A stretch of 64,000 nucleotides of DNA from Parapedobacter lycopersici (GCF_024643285.1 NZ_JAMSLW010000005.1:230048-294047); one strand, 5' to 3'; shown: positions 44,837 through 54,086, numbered from the stretch's first letter. The notes: generated from the sequence alone by a model not told the origin. Numbers and translations: made by a program.

Positions 44837-47563
44837 TCACGATTGTTTTAGGAATCCGCGGAGCACATACTGTAAAATACCGCCATGGCGGAAATATTCA
44901 ATTTCTATTGCGGAATCAAACCGGGCCATTGACATAAAGGAAATGATGGTTCCATCGGCTCTCGTAGCCTTGACCTCCAACAATTTGTGGGGGACAAGGT
45001 TTTCCGACAGACCGGTGATAGAAAAAGTTTCCGTACCGTCCAGGCCGAGGGTTTCTGCATTTTCACCTTCGGGAAATACCATGGGAACAACACCCATACC
45101 CACCAGGTTGCTTCGGTGGATCCGTTCAAAGCTTTCTGCTATTACGGCCTTGACTCCCAGTAAATTGGTTCCTTTTGCCGCCCAATCGCGCGATGACCCA
45201 CTGCCGTATTCCTTTCCGGCAAGTATCACTAATGGTGTATGGGTTTCGGCGTATTTCATCGCCGCATCGTAAATAGACAGCGTTTCTCCTGAAAGGAAAT
45301 GGGTGGTGTAACCACCTTCGCGATCGGTAACTTTATTACGGATGCGCACATTGGCGAAGGTTCCGCGCATCATTACTTCGTGGTTGCCCCGGCGGGAACC
45401 GTAGGAGTTGAAGTCTTTTTGTGCAACACCCCTTGACAGCAGGTAATTTCCGGCGGAAGATTCCGGTTTGAACGAGCCTGCAGGCGAGATGTGGTCTGTA
45501 GTGACCGAATCGCCCAGGTATAGCAGCACCCGGGCATCGCGGATATCCTGTATCGACTCGGGTTCAGCGGAAATATCTTTAAAGAAAGGTACCTCCTGCA
45601 CGTATGTGGATTGCTCGTTCCAAACGAAATTTTTCCCTTCCGGAGCAACGAGCTCCTTCCAGTCTTTCTCACCTTCGAAGATCACGCTGTATACATTACC
45701 GAAATCTTCTGTCCGTAGGCACTTGCCGACGGTGTCCGCTATTTCCTGCTGCGTGGGCCAGATGTCGTTAAGATAAACCGGATTTCCATTGGGATCGTAC
45801 CCGATCGGGTCGGTCAACAGATCCACGTCTACACGGCCGACAAGCGCATACACAACAACCAACATCGGCGACATCAGGAAGTTCATCCGTACCTGCGGGT
45901 GCACCCGGGCCTCAAAATTCCGGTTTCCGGAAAGCACGGAAGCAACCACAAGATCTCCTTTATCCACGGCCTCTGCAATGTGCGGGGGTAGCGGACCGCT
46001 ATTACCGATGCATGAAGTACAGCCGTATCCAACGGTATGAAAGCGGAGTGCGGCAAGTTCATCCAGCAGGTTTGCACGCTCCAGGTATTCCGTTACCACC
46101 TTTGACCCGGGAGCCAGACTGGTTTTTACCCAGGATTTGGTGCGCAGGCCGCGCTCCACAGCCTTACGGGCAACAAGCCCTGCACCGACCATCACCGCCG
46201 GATTGGAGGTGTTCGTGCAGCTTGTAATTGCCGCAATGACAATGCTGCCATCGCTCAGCGTATATTCCTGGTTCTTTATTTTTATCCTCACGGAATGGAT
46301 CTGTTCTTTTTCCACGGCAATACCGGTGGACTTGAGGTGATTTTCGTAAACAAATTCACTGCCCGAACCGCCTTCTGACAGCCACGACTGCACCTGCCGG
46401 TCTTTTACCGGTAAGTAATCCCGGTTATATTCTTTTTCGATCAGGTGGGAAAACTGATTTGAAAGATCCTTTACCAGAATCTTGTCCTGCGGCCGCTTGG
46501 GTCCGGATACAGTAGGTTCCAGGGTGTCCAGATCTAATTCAAGTACGTCAGAGTAAACAATCTCCTCGTTTCCGGTACGCCACAGCATATTTTCCTTGGC
46601 ATATTCCTCGACGAGGGTGATCTGCTCCGGCGAACGGTTGGTCCTCCGCATGTATTCCAGCGTCTGTTTGTCAATGGGAAAATACGTAACCGTACAGCCA
46701 AATTCGGGCGACATGTTGGAAATCGTAGCCCTGTCGGGTACACTCAGGTGGTCGAGCCCTTCGCCAAAGACCTCAACGAATTTACCCACAACGCCATAAT
46801 CCCGAAGGAGCTTGGTAATGGACAACACCATGTCCGTGGCGGTACATCCCGGCGGAATTTTTCCGGTCAGCTTTAATCCGATTACCTGCGGGCAGGTAAA
46901 ATAAATAGGTTGGCCAAGCATGGCGGCCTCCGCCTCAATCCCACCGACACCCCAGGCAATTACGCCGATTCCGTTGACCATCGGTGTGTGGGAATCCGTA
47001 CCGACAAGTGTGTCTGGAAAGGCCCACCCGTCGCGGGCAATGACGCCTTTTGCCAGGTATTCCAGGTTTACCTGATGGCAGATGCCCATGCCGGGCGGCA
47101 CAACAGTGAAATTATCCAGTGCCTGCTGGCCCCACTTGAGTAGTTCGTAACGCTCGGCATTGCGTTCGTATTCCAGCTCCACGTTCCGCAGGTAGGCATA
47201 GTTGGTTCCGAAATAATCGACCTGGACAGAATGGTCTATGACCAGGTCGACGGGAATAGCCGGATTGATCCGGCTGCCGTCGCCCCCTTTGCGGATGACT
47301 TCAGCGCGGATAGACGCGATATCCACGATCGCGGGAACGCCGGTAAAGTCCTGCATCAGTACGCGGGCCGGCTTAAAGGGAACTTCCCGGTCGGTGTTTA
47401 CGGGATCCCAGTTAATCAGTGTGTCCAAATGCTCGTCGGTAATGGCAAAACCGTCGTGATTCCGGAGCACATTTTCCAATAAAATCCGAATGGAGAACGG
47501 GAGTCTGCTGATCTGTTTTCCTTCGGCCTCTAATTTTTTTAGGGAAGCTATTTGGTGTTCCAT
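44837..47563 (-). CDS. acnA: aconitate hydratase
   Basis: Aconitase isomerises citrate to isocitrate in the TCA cycle with a 4Fe-4S cluster. The 908-residue length fits the AcnA/IRP1 group. Cluster cysteines are visible in AITSCTNTSNP and GCTSCIGNSGPLPP; other signatures are VGTDSHTPMVNGIGVIAWGV and AGKEYGSGSSRDWAAKG. The single gene is convergent with the GH18 gene and divergent from the cold-shock gene. Confidence 0.97.
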   Translation of the reverse strand: MEHQIASLKKLEAEGKQISRLPFSIRILLENVLRNHDGFAITDEHLDTLINWDPVNTDREVPFKPARVLMQDFTGVPAIVDIASIRAEVIRKGGDGSRINPAIPVDLVIDHSVQVDYFGTNYAYLRNVELEYERNAERYELLKWGQQALDNFTVVPPGMGICHQVNLEYLAKGVIARDGWAFPDTLVGTDSHTPMVNGIGVIAWGVGGIEAEAAMLGQPIYFTCPQVIGLKLTGKIPPGCTATDMVLSITKLLRDYGVVGKFVEVFGEGLDHLSVPDRATISNMSPEFGCTVTYFPIDKQTLEYMRRTNRSPEQITLVEEYAKENMLWRTGNEEIVYSDVLELDLDTLEPTVSGPKRPQDKILVKDLSNQFSHLIEKEYNRDYLPVKDRQVQSWLSEGGSGSEFVYENHLKSTGIAVEKEQIHSVRIKIKNQEYTLSDGSIVIAAITSCTNTSNPAVMVGAGLVARKAVERGLRTKSWVKTSLAPGSKVVTEYLERANLLDELAALRFHTVGYGCTSCIGNSGPLPPHIAEAVDKGDLVVASVLSGNRNFEARVHPQVRMNFLMSPMLVVVYALVGRVDVDLLTDPIGYDPNGNPVYLNDIWPTQQEIADTVGKCLRTEDFGNVYSVIFEGEKDWKELVAPEGKNFVWNEQSTYVQEVPFFKDISAEPESIQDIRDARVLLYLGDSVTTDHISPAGSFKPESSAGNYLLSRGVAQKDFNSYGSRRGNHEVMMRGTFANVRIRNKVTDREGGYTTHFLSGETLSIYDAAMKYAETHTPLVILAGKEYGSGSSRDWAAKGTNLLGVKAVIAESFERIHRSNLVGMGVVPMVFPEGENAETLGLDGTETFSITGLSENLVPHKLLEVKATRADGTIISFMSMARFDSAIEIEYFRHGGILQYVLRGFLKQS

Positions 47564-47637
47564 TATGCTTAGTTAGTTAATTGATGTGATATGTGAATAA
47601 AAAATGAGCCTGATAGGGCTAAAATACTAAAATAAAT

Positions 47638-47672
47638 TTTGACTGGTTTACAAATAATTATATATACCTTTG
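47638..47672 (+). promoter_or_regulatory. promoter of the cold-shock gene
   Basis: TTTG at 47638-47641, a 23-nt spacer and TACCTTTG at 47665-47672, a perfect TAnnTTTG. The leader is then about 25 nt of nearly pure A/T, which lacks the long structured 5' UTR of Escherichia coli cspA. Confidence 0.6.
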
Positions 47673-47702
47673 GGTTTTTATTATTTTTTAATTTTTATAA
47701 CA

Positions 47703-47894
47703 ATGGCAGAAGGAGTAGTTAAATTCTTCAATGAAACCAAGGGTTTTGGTTTTATCGTTCCTAATTCTGGTGAGAGTGACATTTTTGTACACTCATCCGG
47801 CTTAATCGACAAAATCCGTGAGAACGACAATGTTTCTTACGAAGTTGAGCAAGGAAGGAAAGGTCTAAATGCGGTAAATGTTAAGGTAATCTAA
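47703..47894 (+). CDS. cold-shock domain protein
   Basis: A 63-residue CspA-like RNA-binding protein. RNP1 is KGFGFIV and RNP2 is DIFVHSS, in a five-strand OB fold; the C-terminus VSYEVEQGRKGLNAVNVKVI is typical. It acts as an RNA chaperone. The ATG at 47703 is used, because the in-frame TTG upstream would lie within the promoter -7 element. A strong terminator follows. Confidence 0.95.
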   Translation: MAEGVVKFFNETKGFGFIVPNSGESDIFVHSSGLIDKIRENDNVSYEVEQGRKGLNAVNVKVI

Positions 47895-47925
47895 GGATTC
47901 CCTAGTAGTTATATTTATTGTATTC

Positions 47926-47957
47926 AGCCGGTAGTTTTAAACTACCGGCTTTTTTTG
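47926..47957 (+). terminator. intrinsic terminator of the cold-shock gene
   Basis: A 25-nt palindrome (47926-47950, stem GCCGGTAG / CTACCGGC) is followed directly by a run of seven T, ending 6 bp before the stop of the convergent AI-2E gene. It is a textbook Rho-independent terminator. Confidence 0.85.
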
Positions 47958-47962
47958 TCCGG

Positions 47963-49015
47963 TTAATGCACGCCAATGAGGTAGCCGTAGGGTTTCAATG
48001 AATCGACGTGGTCAAAGATGATTTTGGCGACACCGAGAAAAGGCACAAACAGGATCATGCCCGCGACACCCCAGACGAGACTGCCCAATAGCAACGCCAT
48101 AATCGTAAACAGGGCGCTCAATTGGATTTTGCCACCGGTGATCTTCGGTGTCAGTACATAACTGTCGATCTGCTGAAGTACGATGAAAAAGACGGCGACA
48201 ATCAGCGGGGTAACCAACGTATCCCGGGTAATGAGCGTATAAAGAACCACAACCGAGCTTCCAGCAACGGAGCCGACGTATGGTATGATGTTAATGAAGG
48301 CAACCATAATGCCGAAAAACAAGGCGTTCTCAATGCCGATGATGATGAGTCCGACGGAATTAATGACAGAAAAAATAAGGGCAACGGAAAAAACCCCAGT
48401 TAAATAAGCGCTGGCTACCCGGGTAATTTTTTCGATGACACGCTGGGCGTTTTTCGTGTTTTCTTCGCCCGCATACTGAGCAACAAGCCGGAGGACAAAT
48501 GTCTTGATACGGCCGCGGTAAATCAACAACAACAAAGTATAGGCCGTAACGATCAGCAGGTGGACGAGAAATGAGAGTACGGACCGGAAAATGTCGCCGA
48601 TGAATTTACCGGCAAGGCTGGATAGACCGGCAACCTGCCGTTGCAGGTAGTCTTTTTGCTCGGCGATGGGAAGCTGGAAATGCTCTGAAATAAATTGATG
48701 CGCATTGTTGAGCATGGCATTTAGTTTGGATGCAATGGCCGGTATATCTGTTCCAAGCGACATCATTTGATAAAACAGCACGTAGAATACGCCCGAAAGC
48801 AGTACCAGGGTGGTAAGCACACAGATACCGGCAGCTGGTCCGCGAGGTATACCCCAATGCTCCAATCGCCGGCAAGCGGGAACCAGAAGCATGGCCATCA
48901 TGCCGGCGATGGCTACCGGAATAAGAAATGGCTTGGCAAAATAGAGTATTCCAAACAGCAGGACGACAAATAGCATCACCTGATTGAAGCCATATACCGG
49001 GGAATTTCTTGCCAT
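47963..49015 (-). CDS. AI-2E family transporter
   Basis: A 350-residue membrane protein with seven or eight helices, of the AI-2E/YhhT/PerM family. The conserved GIENALFFGIMVAFINIIPYVG, then QQIDSYVLTPKITGGKIQLS and VWGVAGMILFVPFLGV are typical. Some members export autoinducer-2, others are sodium-proton antiporters, so the substrate is open. It is the last gene of a run of five minus-strand genes. Confidence 0.9.
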   Translation of the reverse strand: MARNSPVYGFNQVMLFVVLLFGILYFAKPFLIPVAIAGMMAMLLVPACRRLEHWGIPRGPAAGICVLTTLVLLSGVFYVLFYQMMSLGTDIPAIASKLNAMLNNAHQFISEHFQLPIAEQKDYLQRQVAGLSSLAGKFIGDIFRSVLSFLVHLLIVTAYTLLLLIYRGRIKTFVLRLVAQYAGEENTKNAQRVIEKITRVASAYLTGVFSVALIFSVINSVGLIIIGIENALFFGIMVAFINIIPYVGSVAGSSVVVLYTLITRDTLVTPLIVAVFFIVLQQIDSYVLTPKITGGKIQLSALFTIMALLLGSLVWGVAGMILFVPFLGVAKIIFDHVDSLKPYGYLIGVH

Positions 49016-49039
49016 ATTGCCTGTGGTTTTGCCTTATTG

Positions 49040-49270
49040 CTATAGCAGCTGGTCAATAGCCCGGGCCAGCTTGCGGTCTTTTTCGGTGACGGTATCTCCG
49101 GCGTCATGCGTGGCTAACCAGATCTCCACCTTATTCCAGCTGTTGGTCCAGGTCGGGTGGTGATTATGTGCTTCTGCCAGTAGTGCTACCCGAAGCATGA
49201 ATGCGAAAGCTTCGGAAAAATCGCGAAAAACGAATGAGCGGTAAAGGGAGCTGTCTTGTTTCTGCCACAT
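49040..49270 (-). CDS. 4a-hydroxytetrahydrobiopterin dehydratase (pterin carbinolamine dehydratase)
   Basis: A 76-residue protein. The active-site motif EAHNHHPTWTNSWNKVEIWL holds the histidine pair and the tryptophan-rich strand of PCD/DCoH; the end THDAGDTVTEKDRKLARAID is also typical. It recycles the pterin cofactor of aromatic amino-acid hydroxylases. ATG 49270 is chosen as it matches the family start (RSFVFRDFSEAFAFM follows shortly). It is 24 bp before the AI-2E gene in transcription order. Confidence 0.92.
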   Translation of the reverse strand: MWQKQDSSLYRSFVFRDFSEAFAFMLRVALLAEAHNHHPTWTNSWNKVEIWLATHDAGDTVTEKDRKLARAIDQLL

Positions 49271-49371
49271 GATCGTATGGATTGGGGTTGTCAAAAAAAT
49301 GAGTGATCCTTTAAGGGAAAACAATGCTTTGGCAGCTTTTGTTTGACGGGCTTGACCGGTGATGTGCAGGA

Positions 49372-50094
49372 TTATCCGAGGACTTCTTCCAGTATCGCGT
49401 GTGACTTGATTTCGCCCAGGCTATCGATGTGAAGGCGATAAAAATCGATGATCCTTTCAAGTAGAAAGCGCCGATCGGCCAAGGGTATACGTAGGGACGG
49501 CAACTGCTCCATTGAACAGGATAAGAGCGAGGCAAAATGAGTGGTATGCGGGTGCTGTAATGCAAATGGGTGCCCGGGAAGTGTTTGGCAAAACACGCCA
49601 TCCTTCAGGTCGAAAAATACGCAACCGGGCTTTGGCGGCGCCGGATGGAACCCCAGGAATTTCGATAGTTTCACCAAAAAATACAGGTGGAAGTCGGGGG
49701 GCATCTTTTCGGCCGAGTCCAGCCAGGAAACGGCATTGAAAATATAATCGAACAGGGGCTCGTCTGTGGCTTGCTGCCGTAGGCTTTTGTACAGCATTTC
49801 ATTGAGGAAGAGCAGTACCGCCCGTTTATAAACGTCATAAGGGATGGTTTGAAAAGCGGGCAGCTGGCGGGCTTCGGCGATCCGGTGCAGCGTACCTCGT
49901 TCGTTATACGACACCACCATATCCAGCAGGAAGAGGGGCTGCAGGAGTACTGTGCCGATTTTTGCGCGGGGCCTTCGTGCGCCGTTAACGATGTAGGACT
50001 GCAACCCGAATTTTTCCGTAAAAATCTGCGCGACTACACTGGTTTCACTGTAATTGGTGTGTTTTAATACGATGCCCCGGGTTTTATGACGCAT
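49372..50094 (-). CDS. recO: DNA repair protein RecO
   Basis: RecO anneals single-stranded DNA and helps load RecA with RecR/RecF. The 240-residue protein has an N-terminal OB fold (TRGIVLKHTNYSETSVVAQIF), then a helical domain with the family segment SKFLGFHPAPPKPGCVFFDL. The usual four-cysteine zinc site is reduced to two cysteines, as in other Bacteroidota RecO proteins. It follows dgkA by 18 bp. Confidence 0.92.
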   Translation of the reverse strand: MRHKTRGIVLKHTNYSETSVVAQIFTEKFGLQSYIVNGARRPRAKIGTVLLQPLFLLDMVVSYNERGTLHRIAEARQLPAFQTIPYDVYKRAVLLFLNEMLYKSLRQQATDEPLFDYIFNAVSWLDSAEKMPPDFHLYFLVKLSKFLGFHPAPPKPGCVFFDLKDGVFCQTLPGHPFALQHPHTTHFASLLSCSMEQLPSLRIPLADRRFLLERIIDFYRLHIDSLGEIKSHAILEEVLG

Positions 50095-50112
50095 AATGGC
50101 AGATACCTGTTG

Positions 50113-50472
50113 TTAATAGAAGAATTGGCGACAGAGTTTAGGTCCGAAGATAACCAGCCCGACCACCAACGCGAAAACGGCGACGATCAATACGGCGGCA
50201 GCAGCGGTATCTTTGGCTTTTTTCGCCAGTGGATGCTCGCCCGGGGAAACGAAATCAAAAAGAGCCTCTATTGCGGTATTGATCAGTTCAGCAGCCATTA
50301 CCATTGCCATTGCCAGCGATACCCAAAGCCATTCCGTGGCGGATAACCGGAGACAATACCCGGTCAGTAGCGCCAGAAGGGCCACTACCGTATGGATCTT
50401 GAAATTCCGCTCGTCGCGGAACGCCGCACGGATTCCGTGGAAGGCATTGACGAACGCATTTTTCCTGTTCAT
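50113..50472 (-). CDS. dgkA: diacylglycerol kinase family protein
   Basis: A 119-residue membrane kinase of the DgkA family, which in many bacteria phosphorylates undecaprenol or diacylglycerol. The active-site pattern MVMAAELINTAIEALFDFV with its ENTAIE-like core (ELINTAIE), the DERNFKIH start and AKKAKDTAAAAVLI are visible, as are three membrane helices. Its ATG overlaps the stop of the preceding small membrane gene by 4 nt. Confidence 0.92.
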   Translation of the reverse strand: MNRKNAFVNAFHGIRAAFRDERNFKIHTVVALLALLTGYCLRLSATEWLWVSLAMAMVMAAELINTAIEALFDFVSPGEHPLAKKAKDTAAAAVLIVAVFALVVGLVIFGPKLCRQFFY

Positions 50473-50696
50473 TCTTTTTCCTGTTGTTCCCGACGTTCTT
50501 CCAGTATGCTGTGCCGCTCGATTTTTCGTATGAAACTATAGATGATCGTCAAAAAACCAATACCAAAGAGGATCACGCCGGCAATCATGATCCATCGGTA
50601 TAAGGCATTTTCCTCGCTCCTCAGCGCATAGCTCCAGGCACAGCTGGCCAACCCGACAACCGTATAGCCAATGCCACGCAGTAGATATTTATTCAT
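50469..50696 (-). CDS. small two-helix membrane protein
   Basis: A 75-residue protein with two hydrophobic segments (YLLRGIGYTVVGLASCAWSY and IMIAGVILFGIGFLTIIYSF) and a charged, glutamate-rich tail. Its function is unknown. It overlaps dgkA by 4 nt (ATGA), so it is the first gene of the dgkA-recO-PCD-AI-2E operon. ATG 50696 gives the best signal; an in-frame ATG at 50726 adds ten polar residues. Confidence 0.65.
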   Translation of the reverse strand: MNKYLLRGIGYTVVGLASCAWSYALRSEENALYRWIMIAGVILFGIGFLTIIYSFIRKIERHSILEERREQQEKE

Positions 50697-50831
50697 ATTG
50701 TTGCGTTTGTCTTCATGACAAATCACACAAAGATAATGTTTTCAACAACGGTTTGGACCAACGGCGGGTTTGATAAAAAACACGTCCGGACGGCAAGACG
50801 GGAAACCGTTCCGGCTAAAAGCAAAAAATAA

Positions 50832-50862
50832 TTGTATAATCAAAAACAAATGTAGATATTTG
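50832..50862 (+). promoter_or_regulatory. promoter of the rpmB group
   Basis: TTG at 50832-50834, a 20-nt spacer and GATATTTG at 50855-50862 (7 of 8 to TAnnTTTG). It lies 49 nt before the rpmB ATG. The surrounding DNA is A/T-rich, as expected for a strong ribosomal-protein promoter. Confidence 0.5.
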
Positions 50863-50911
50863 CAAACTCTTTGCGAAAAAGAGCTTAACGACAATAAAAT
50901 AACATAAGATC

Positions 50912-51145
50912 ATGTCAAGAGTTTGTGATTTAACCGGAAAAGGGGCGATGAACGGGTATAACGTTTCGAATTCAAACGCCAAGACCAAACGTAAATTCTA
51001 CCCTAATCTGCAAACGAAGCGGTTCTTCATTCCGGAAGAAAACCGATGGATTACCTTGAAAGTATCTACTTCCGCGATAAAGACGATAAATAAGAACGGT
51101 ATTACCGCTGTTATCGATAAATTTATCAAAAAGGGCTACGTATAG
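50912..51145 (+). CDS. rpmB: 50S ribosomal protein L28
   Basis: A 77-residue L28: SRVCDLTGKGAMNGYNVSNS, then KTKRKFYPNLQTKRF and VSTSAIKTINKNG. It is part of the large ribosomal subunit. Only one zinc-type cysteine remains (Cys at residue 5), so it is the zinc-free form. It opens the rpmB-rpmG-DUF4295 set. Confidence 0.97.
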   Translation: MSRVCDLTGKGAMNGYNVSNSNAKTKRKFYPNLQTKRFFIPEENRWITLKVSTSAIKTINKNGITAVIDKFIKKGYV

Positions 51146-51211
51146 CAGGTGCCTGAGCACAGGTAAGATAACGATTTGCACGCCGTACCGGCGATATAAT
51201 ATAATAAGATC

Positions 51212-51394
51212 ATGGCGAAAAAAGGAAACAGGGTACAGGTTATTTTGGAATGTACCGAGCATAAAGAAAGCGGTCAGCCGGGAATGTCCCGTTACATTAC
51301 GACCAAGAATAAGAAAAACACGACCGAACGGTTGGAGTTGAAGAAATTTAATCCGGTATTGCGCCGGGTGACGGTTCACAAAGAAATTAAGTAA
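51212..51394 (+). CDS. rpmG: 50S ribosomal protein L33
   Basis: A 60-residue L33 with [33 protein letters not shown] and [11 protein letters not shown]. It has a single cysteine, so it is again the zinc-free type. It lies 66 bp after rpmB and 43 bp before the DUF4295 gene; the gaps contain short GC-rich hairpins. Confidence 0.97.
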   Translation: MAKKGNRVQVILECTEHKESGQPGMSRYITTKNKKNTTERLELKKFNPVLRRVTVHKEIK

Positions 51395-51437
51395 ACAGGT
51401 GCCCGTTTAAGCGGGCGTCGGCAAAACATAAACGGAC

Positions 51438-51623
51438 ATGGCAAAGAAAGCAGTAGCATCACTGAAAACCGGAAAGGGAAAAGACTACACCAAAGTAATC
51501 ACAGCGGTACGGTCTCCGAAAACCGGTGCATATACCTTTAAGGAACTCATTGCGCACAACGACCACATTAAAGACGCTGTTGAGGCGGCTAAGGAAGCCG
51601 TTACGGAGTCTTCGGCACAGTAG
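51438..51623 (+). CDS. DUF4295 family protein
   Basis: A 61-residue basic protein, AKKAVASLKTGKGKDYTKVI followed by SPKTGAYTFKELIAHND. DUF4295 is found almost only in Bacteroidota, next to rpmG and ftsY, so a ribosome-linked role is likely but unproven. An intrinsic terminator follows. Confidence 0.93.
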   Translation: MAKKAVASLKTGKGKDYTKVITAVRSPKTGAYTFKELIAHNDHIKDAVEAAKEAVTESSAQ

Positions 51624-51669
51624 TTTTGTGTTAAGGAAGTAAAGGTGGTTCGGGATAAGACCACCGATG

Positions 51670-51702
51670 GGCCGTTTCGGGGAGGACCGAAAGGGCCTTT
51701 TT
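51670..51702 (+). terminator. intrinsic terminator after DUF4295
   Basis: Arms GGCCGTTTCGG (51670-51680) and CCGAAAGGGCC (51687-51697) pair with one G-G mismatch, a 6-nt loop, and a run of five T (51698-51702). It lies 30 bp before ftsY, so ftsY expression must depend on read-through or a promoter hidden in the last 30 bp. Confidence 0.7.
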
Positions 51703-51731
51703 GTTGTTATTAATTTATACGGCAACGAGCT

Positions 51732-52694
51732 ATGGGATTATTTGATTTTTTTAAAAAGAAACAGGAGACCCCCGAGGCGCAGGAAGCGCTGGACAAAGGA
51801 CTTGAAAAGACGAAAGCCGGGTTTTTATCCAAGATTACCAAAGCGGTAATCGGCAAGGCCACCGTGGATGAAGAGGTGCTTGACGAGCTGGAGGAAATAC
51901 TGGTTACTTCCGATGTAGGGGTAACAACCACACTCAAGATCATTGAACGGATTGAGGCCCGCGTTGCCCGTGATAAATATGTGAACACCGCAGAACTCCA
52001 TGTGCTGCTGCGCGAAGAAATACAGGCATTGCTTGCCGAGAATAACAGCTCGGATTTCCAGCAGTTTGAATACAGTAACCAAAAGCCATATGTAATCATG
52101 GTCGTTGGGGTCAACGGCGTGGGAAAGACCACGACCATTGGAAAGCTGGCCCATCAGCTCAGGGCTTCCGGAAACAAGGTAGTACTGGGCGCAGCCGACA
52201 CGTTCCGTGCAGCCGCGGTTGACCAGATCAAACTTTGGGGCGAACGCGTGGGTGTGCGGGTGGTATCCCAGGCCATGGGCTCGGACCCCGCTTCGGTGGC
52301 TTTTGATACGGTAAAGTCCGCGGTTTCCAATGGCGACGATGTGGCGATCATTGATACAGCCGGCCGGCTGCACAATAAAGTGGCACTGATGAATGAACTG
52401 GGGAAAATCAAAAAGGTAATGGAGAAGGTCGTTCCGGGCGCGCCCCATGAGATCCTGCTGGTTCTTGACGCCTCTACCGGCCAGAATGCCATTGAACAAT
52501 GCAAGCAGTTTACCCAGGCTACGGATGTGAACGCCTTGGCGCTTACGAAACTTGACGGCACGGCGAAAGGCGGCGTAGTCATCGGCATCTCCGACCAATT
52601 CAAAATTCCCGTCAAATACATCGGCGTGGGAGAAAAAATGGACGACCTTCAATTATTCAATAAAAAGGATTTTGTGGATTCACTGTTTAAGTGA
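51732..52694 (+). CDS. ftsY: signal recognition particle receptor FtsY
   Basis: FtsY is the SRP receptor GTPase that brings ribosomes to the inner-membrane translocon. The 320-residue protein has the NG domain with G1 GVNGVGKTTT, DTAGR (IIDTAGRLHN), TKLDGTAKGG and the closing GVGEKMDDLQLFN. The acidic A domain of Escherichia coli is missing, as usual in this phylum. Its stop overlaps a possible GTG start of rimO. Confidence 0.96.
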   Translation: MGLFDFFKKKQETPEAQEALDKGLEKTKAGFLSKITKAVIGKATVDEEVLDELEEILVTSDVGVTTTLKIIERIEARVARDKYVNTAELHVLLREEIQALLAENNSSDFQQFEYSNQKPYVIMVVGVNGVGKTTTIGKLAHQLRASGNKVVLGAADTFRAAAVDQIKLWGERVGVRVVSQAMGSDPASVAFDTVKSAVSNGDDVAIIDTAGRLHNKVALMNELGKIKKVMEKVVPGAPHEILLVLDASTGQNAIEQCKQFTQATDVNALALTKLDGTAKGGVVIGISDQFKIPVKYIGVGEKMDDLQLFNKKDFVDSLFK

Positions 52695-52702
52695 CCGATG
52701 AT

Positions 52703-54037
52703 ATGAAAACAAAGCAGGAAAAACAAGCGGCGGTGTCGCGGGAACCACGTGTCAATGTCGTTACCCTTGGCTGCTCTAAAAATATTCACGACAGCGAAGT
52801 GCTGATGGGCCAGCTGCGGGGGAACCAGCGGCAGGTCGTGCATGAGGCAGAACGGCTTCGGAAAGATGATATCGTGGTAATCAACACCTGTGGATTCATC
52901 GACAATGCCAAACAGGAGTCCATTGATACTATTTTACAATATAGCGCGCTCAAAGAGGCGGGCAAAGTGGGAAAGGTAATCGTTACCGGCTGCTTATCGG
53001 AGCGGTATAAACCTGAATTATCGGCAGAAATACCGCATGTCGACGCTTATTTCGGCACGAACGACCTGCAGAACCTGCTGGGAACAATCGGCGCGGACTA
53101 CAAGCACGAACTTCTTGGCGAACGGCTATTGACAACCCCCTCCCATTTCGCTTATTTCAAAATCGCGGAAGGATGTAATCGCCCCTGTTCTTTCTGCGCG
53201 ATTCCGCTGATGCGGGGCAAGCACGTGTCGAAATCCATGGACGATCTCGTAAAAGAGGCCCGGCTTTTGGCTAAAAATGGCGTAAAAGAGCTGATTCTTA
53301 TCGCACAGGACCTCACGTATTATGGACTTGACATTTACGGCAAGCGGAACCTGGCTGATTTGCTGCGACGACTATCCGACGTGGAAGGCATTGAATGGAT
53401 ACGGCTGCAATACGCCTACCCATCGGGCTTTCCCATGGATATCCTGGATGTGATGAATGAACGGGATAATATCTGTAATTACCTGGATATGCCGTTGCAG
53501 CACATCAGTGATCCAATGCTCCGCTCCATGCGCCGGGGGATTACGAAACAAAAGACAATAGACCTGGTTCGTGCGATACGCGACCGAGTACCCGATATCG
53601 CCCTGCGTACAACCCTTATTTGCGGTTATCCCGGCGAAACCCAGGCGGATTTTGACGAACTGCTGCAGTGGGTGACGGAAACCCGGTTCGACAGGCTGGG
53701 ATGTTTTACCTATTCGCATGAAGAAAACACCCATGCTTATGAATTGGCGGACGATGTGCCGGAGGAGGTGAAAGCCGACCGTGTCGCGCAGATCATGGAT
53801 GTTCAGCAGGGTATTTCATACGCGATCAACCAACAGAAGGTGGGACAGGTTTACCCGGTGCTTATCGATAAGGTAGAAGGCGCATATTTTGTCGGCCGTA
53901 CGGCGCAGGACTCGCCTGAAGTCGACAACGAAGTATTGATACCGACGGAAGATAACTATGCGGCAACGGGGCGTTTCGTAGATGTACGGATTGAGCGTGC
54001 CGAGGATTTTGATTTGTATGGATCAATTGTCAAATAA
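52703..54037 (+). CDS. rimO: ribosomal protein S12 methylthiotransferase
   Basis: RimO adds a methylthio group to Asp88 of ribosomal protein S12. The protein of about 444 residues has an N-terminal UPF0004 domain (VNVVTLGCSKNIHDSEVLMG, with further cysteines in INTCGFIDNA and VTGCLSERY), the radical-SAM site CNRPCSFCAIP and a C-terminal TRAM domain. ATG 52703 is used; a GTG at 52691 that overlaps the ftsY stop by 4 nt is also possible and would suggest coupling. Confidence 0.95.
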   Translation: MKTKQEKQAAVSREPRVNVVTLGCSKNIHDSEVLMGQLRGNQRQVVHEAERLRKDDIVVINTCGFIDNAKQESIDTILQYSALKEAGKVGKVIVTGCLSERYKPELSAEIPHVDAYFGTNDLQNLLGTIGADYKHELLGERLLTTPSHFAYFKIAEGCNRPCSFCAIPLMRGKHVSKSMDDLVKEARLLAKNGVKELILIAQDLTYYGLDIYGKRNLADLLRRLSDVEGIEWIRLQYAYPSGFPMDILDVMNERDNICNYLDMPLQHISDPMLRSMRRGITKQKTIDLVRAIRDRVPDIALRTTLICGYPGETQADFDELLQWVTETRFDRLGCFTYSHEENTHAYELADDVPEEVKADRVAQIMDVQQGISYAINQQKVGQVYPVLIDKVEGAYFVGRTAQDSPEVDNEVLIPTEDNYAATGRFVDVRIERAEDFDLYGSIVK

Positions 54038-54070
54038 TTGTTAACAATTCCTGCTTCGCCTGCCAAGCCT

Positions 54071-54078
54071 TATTTTTG
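54071..54078 (+). promoter_or_regulatory. -7 promoter element TATTTTTG before bshC
   Basis: A perfect TAnnTTTG match 8 nt before the bshC ATG. No TTTG occurs at 19-21 nt upstream, so support is limited to the -7 half. Confidence 0.4.
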
Positions 54079-54086
54079 TTTCACAG

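Noticed and set aside
47592..47600. A TTATTCACA (minus) in the acnA-cspA spacer as another DnaA box
   Set aside because: It is single, in a different AT-rich spacer, and shows that one such box alone is not diagnostic.
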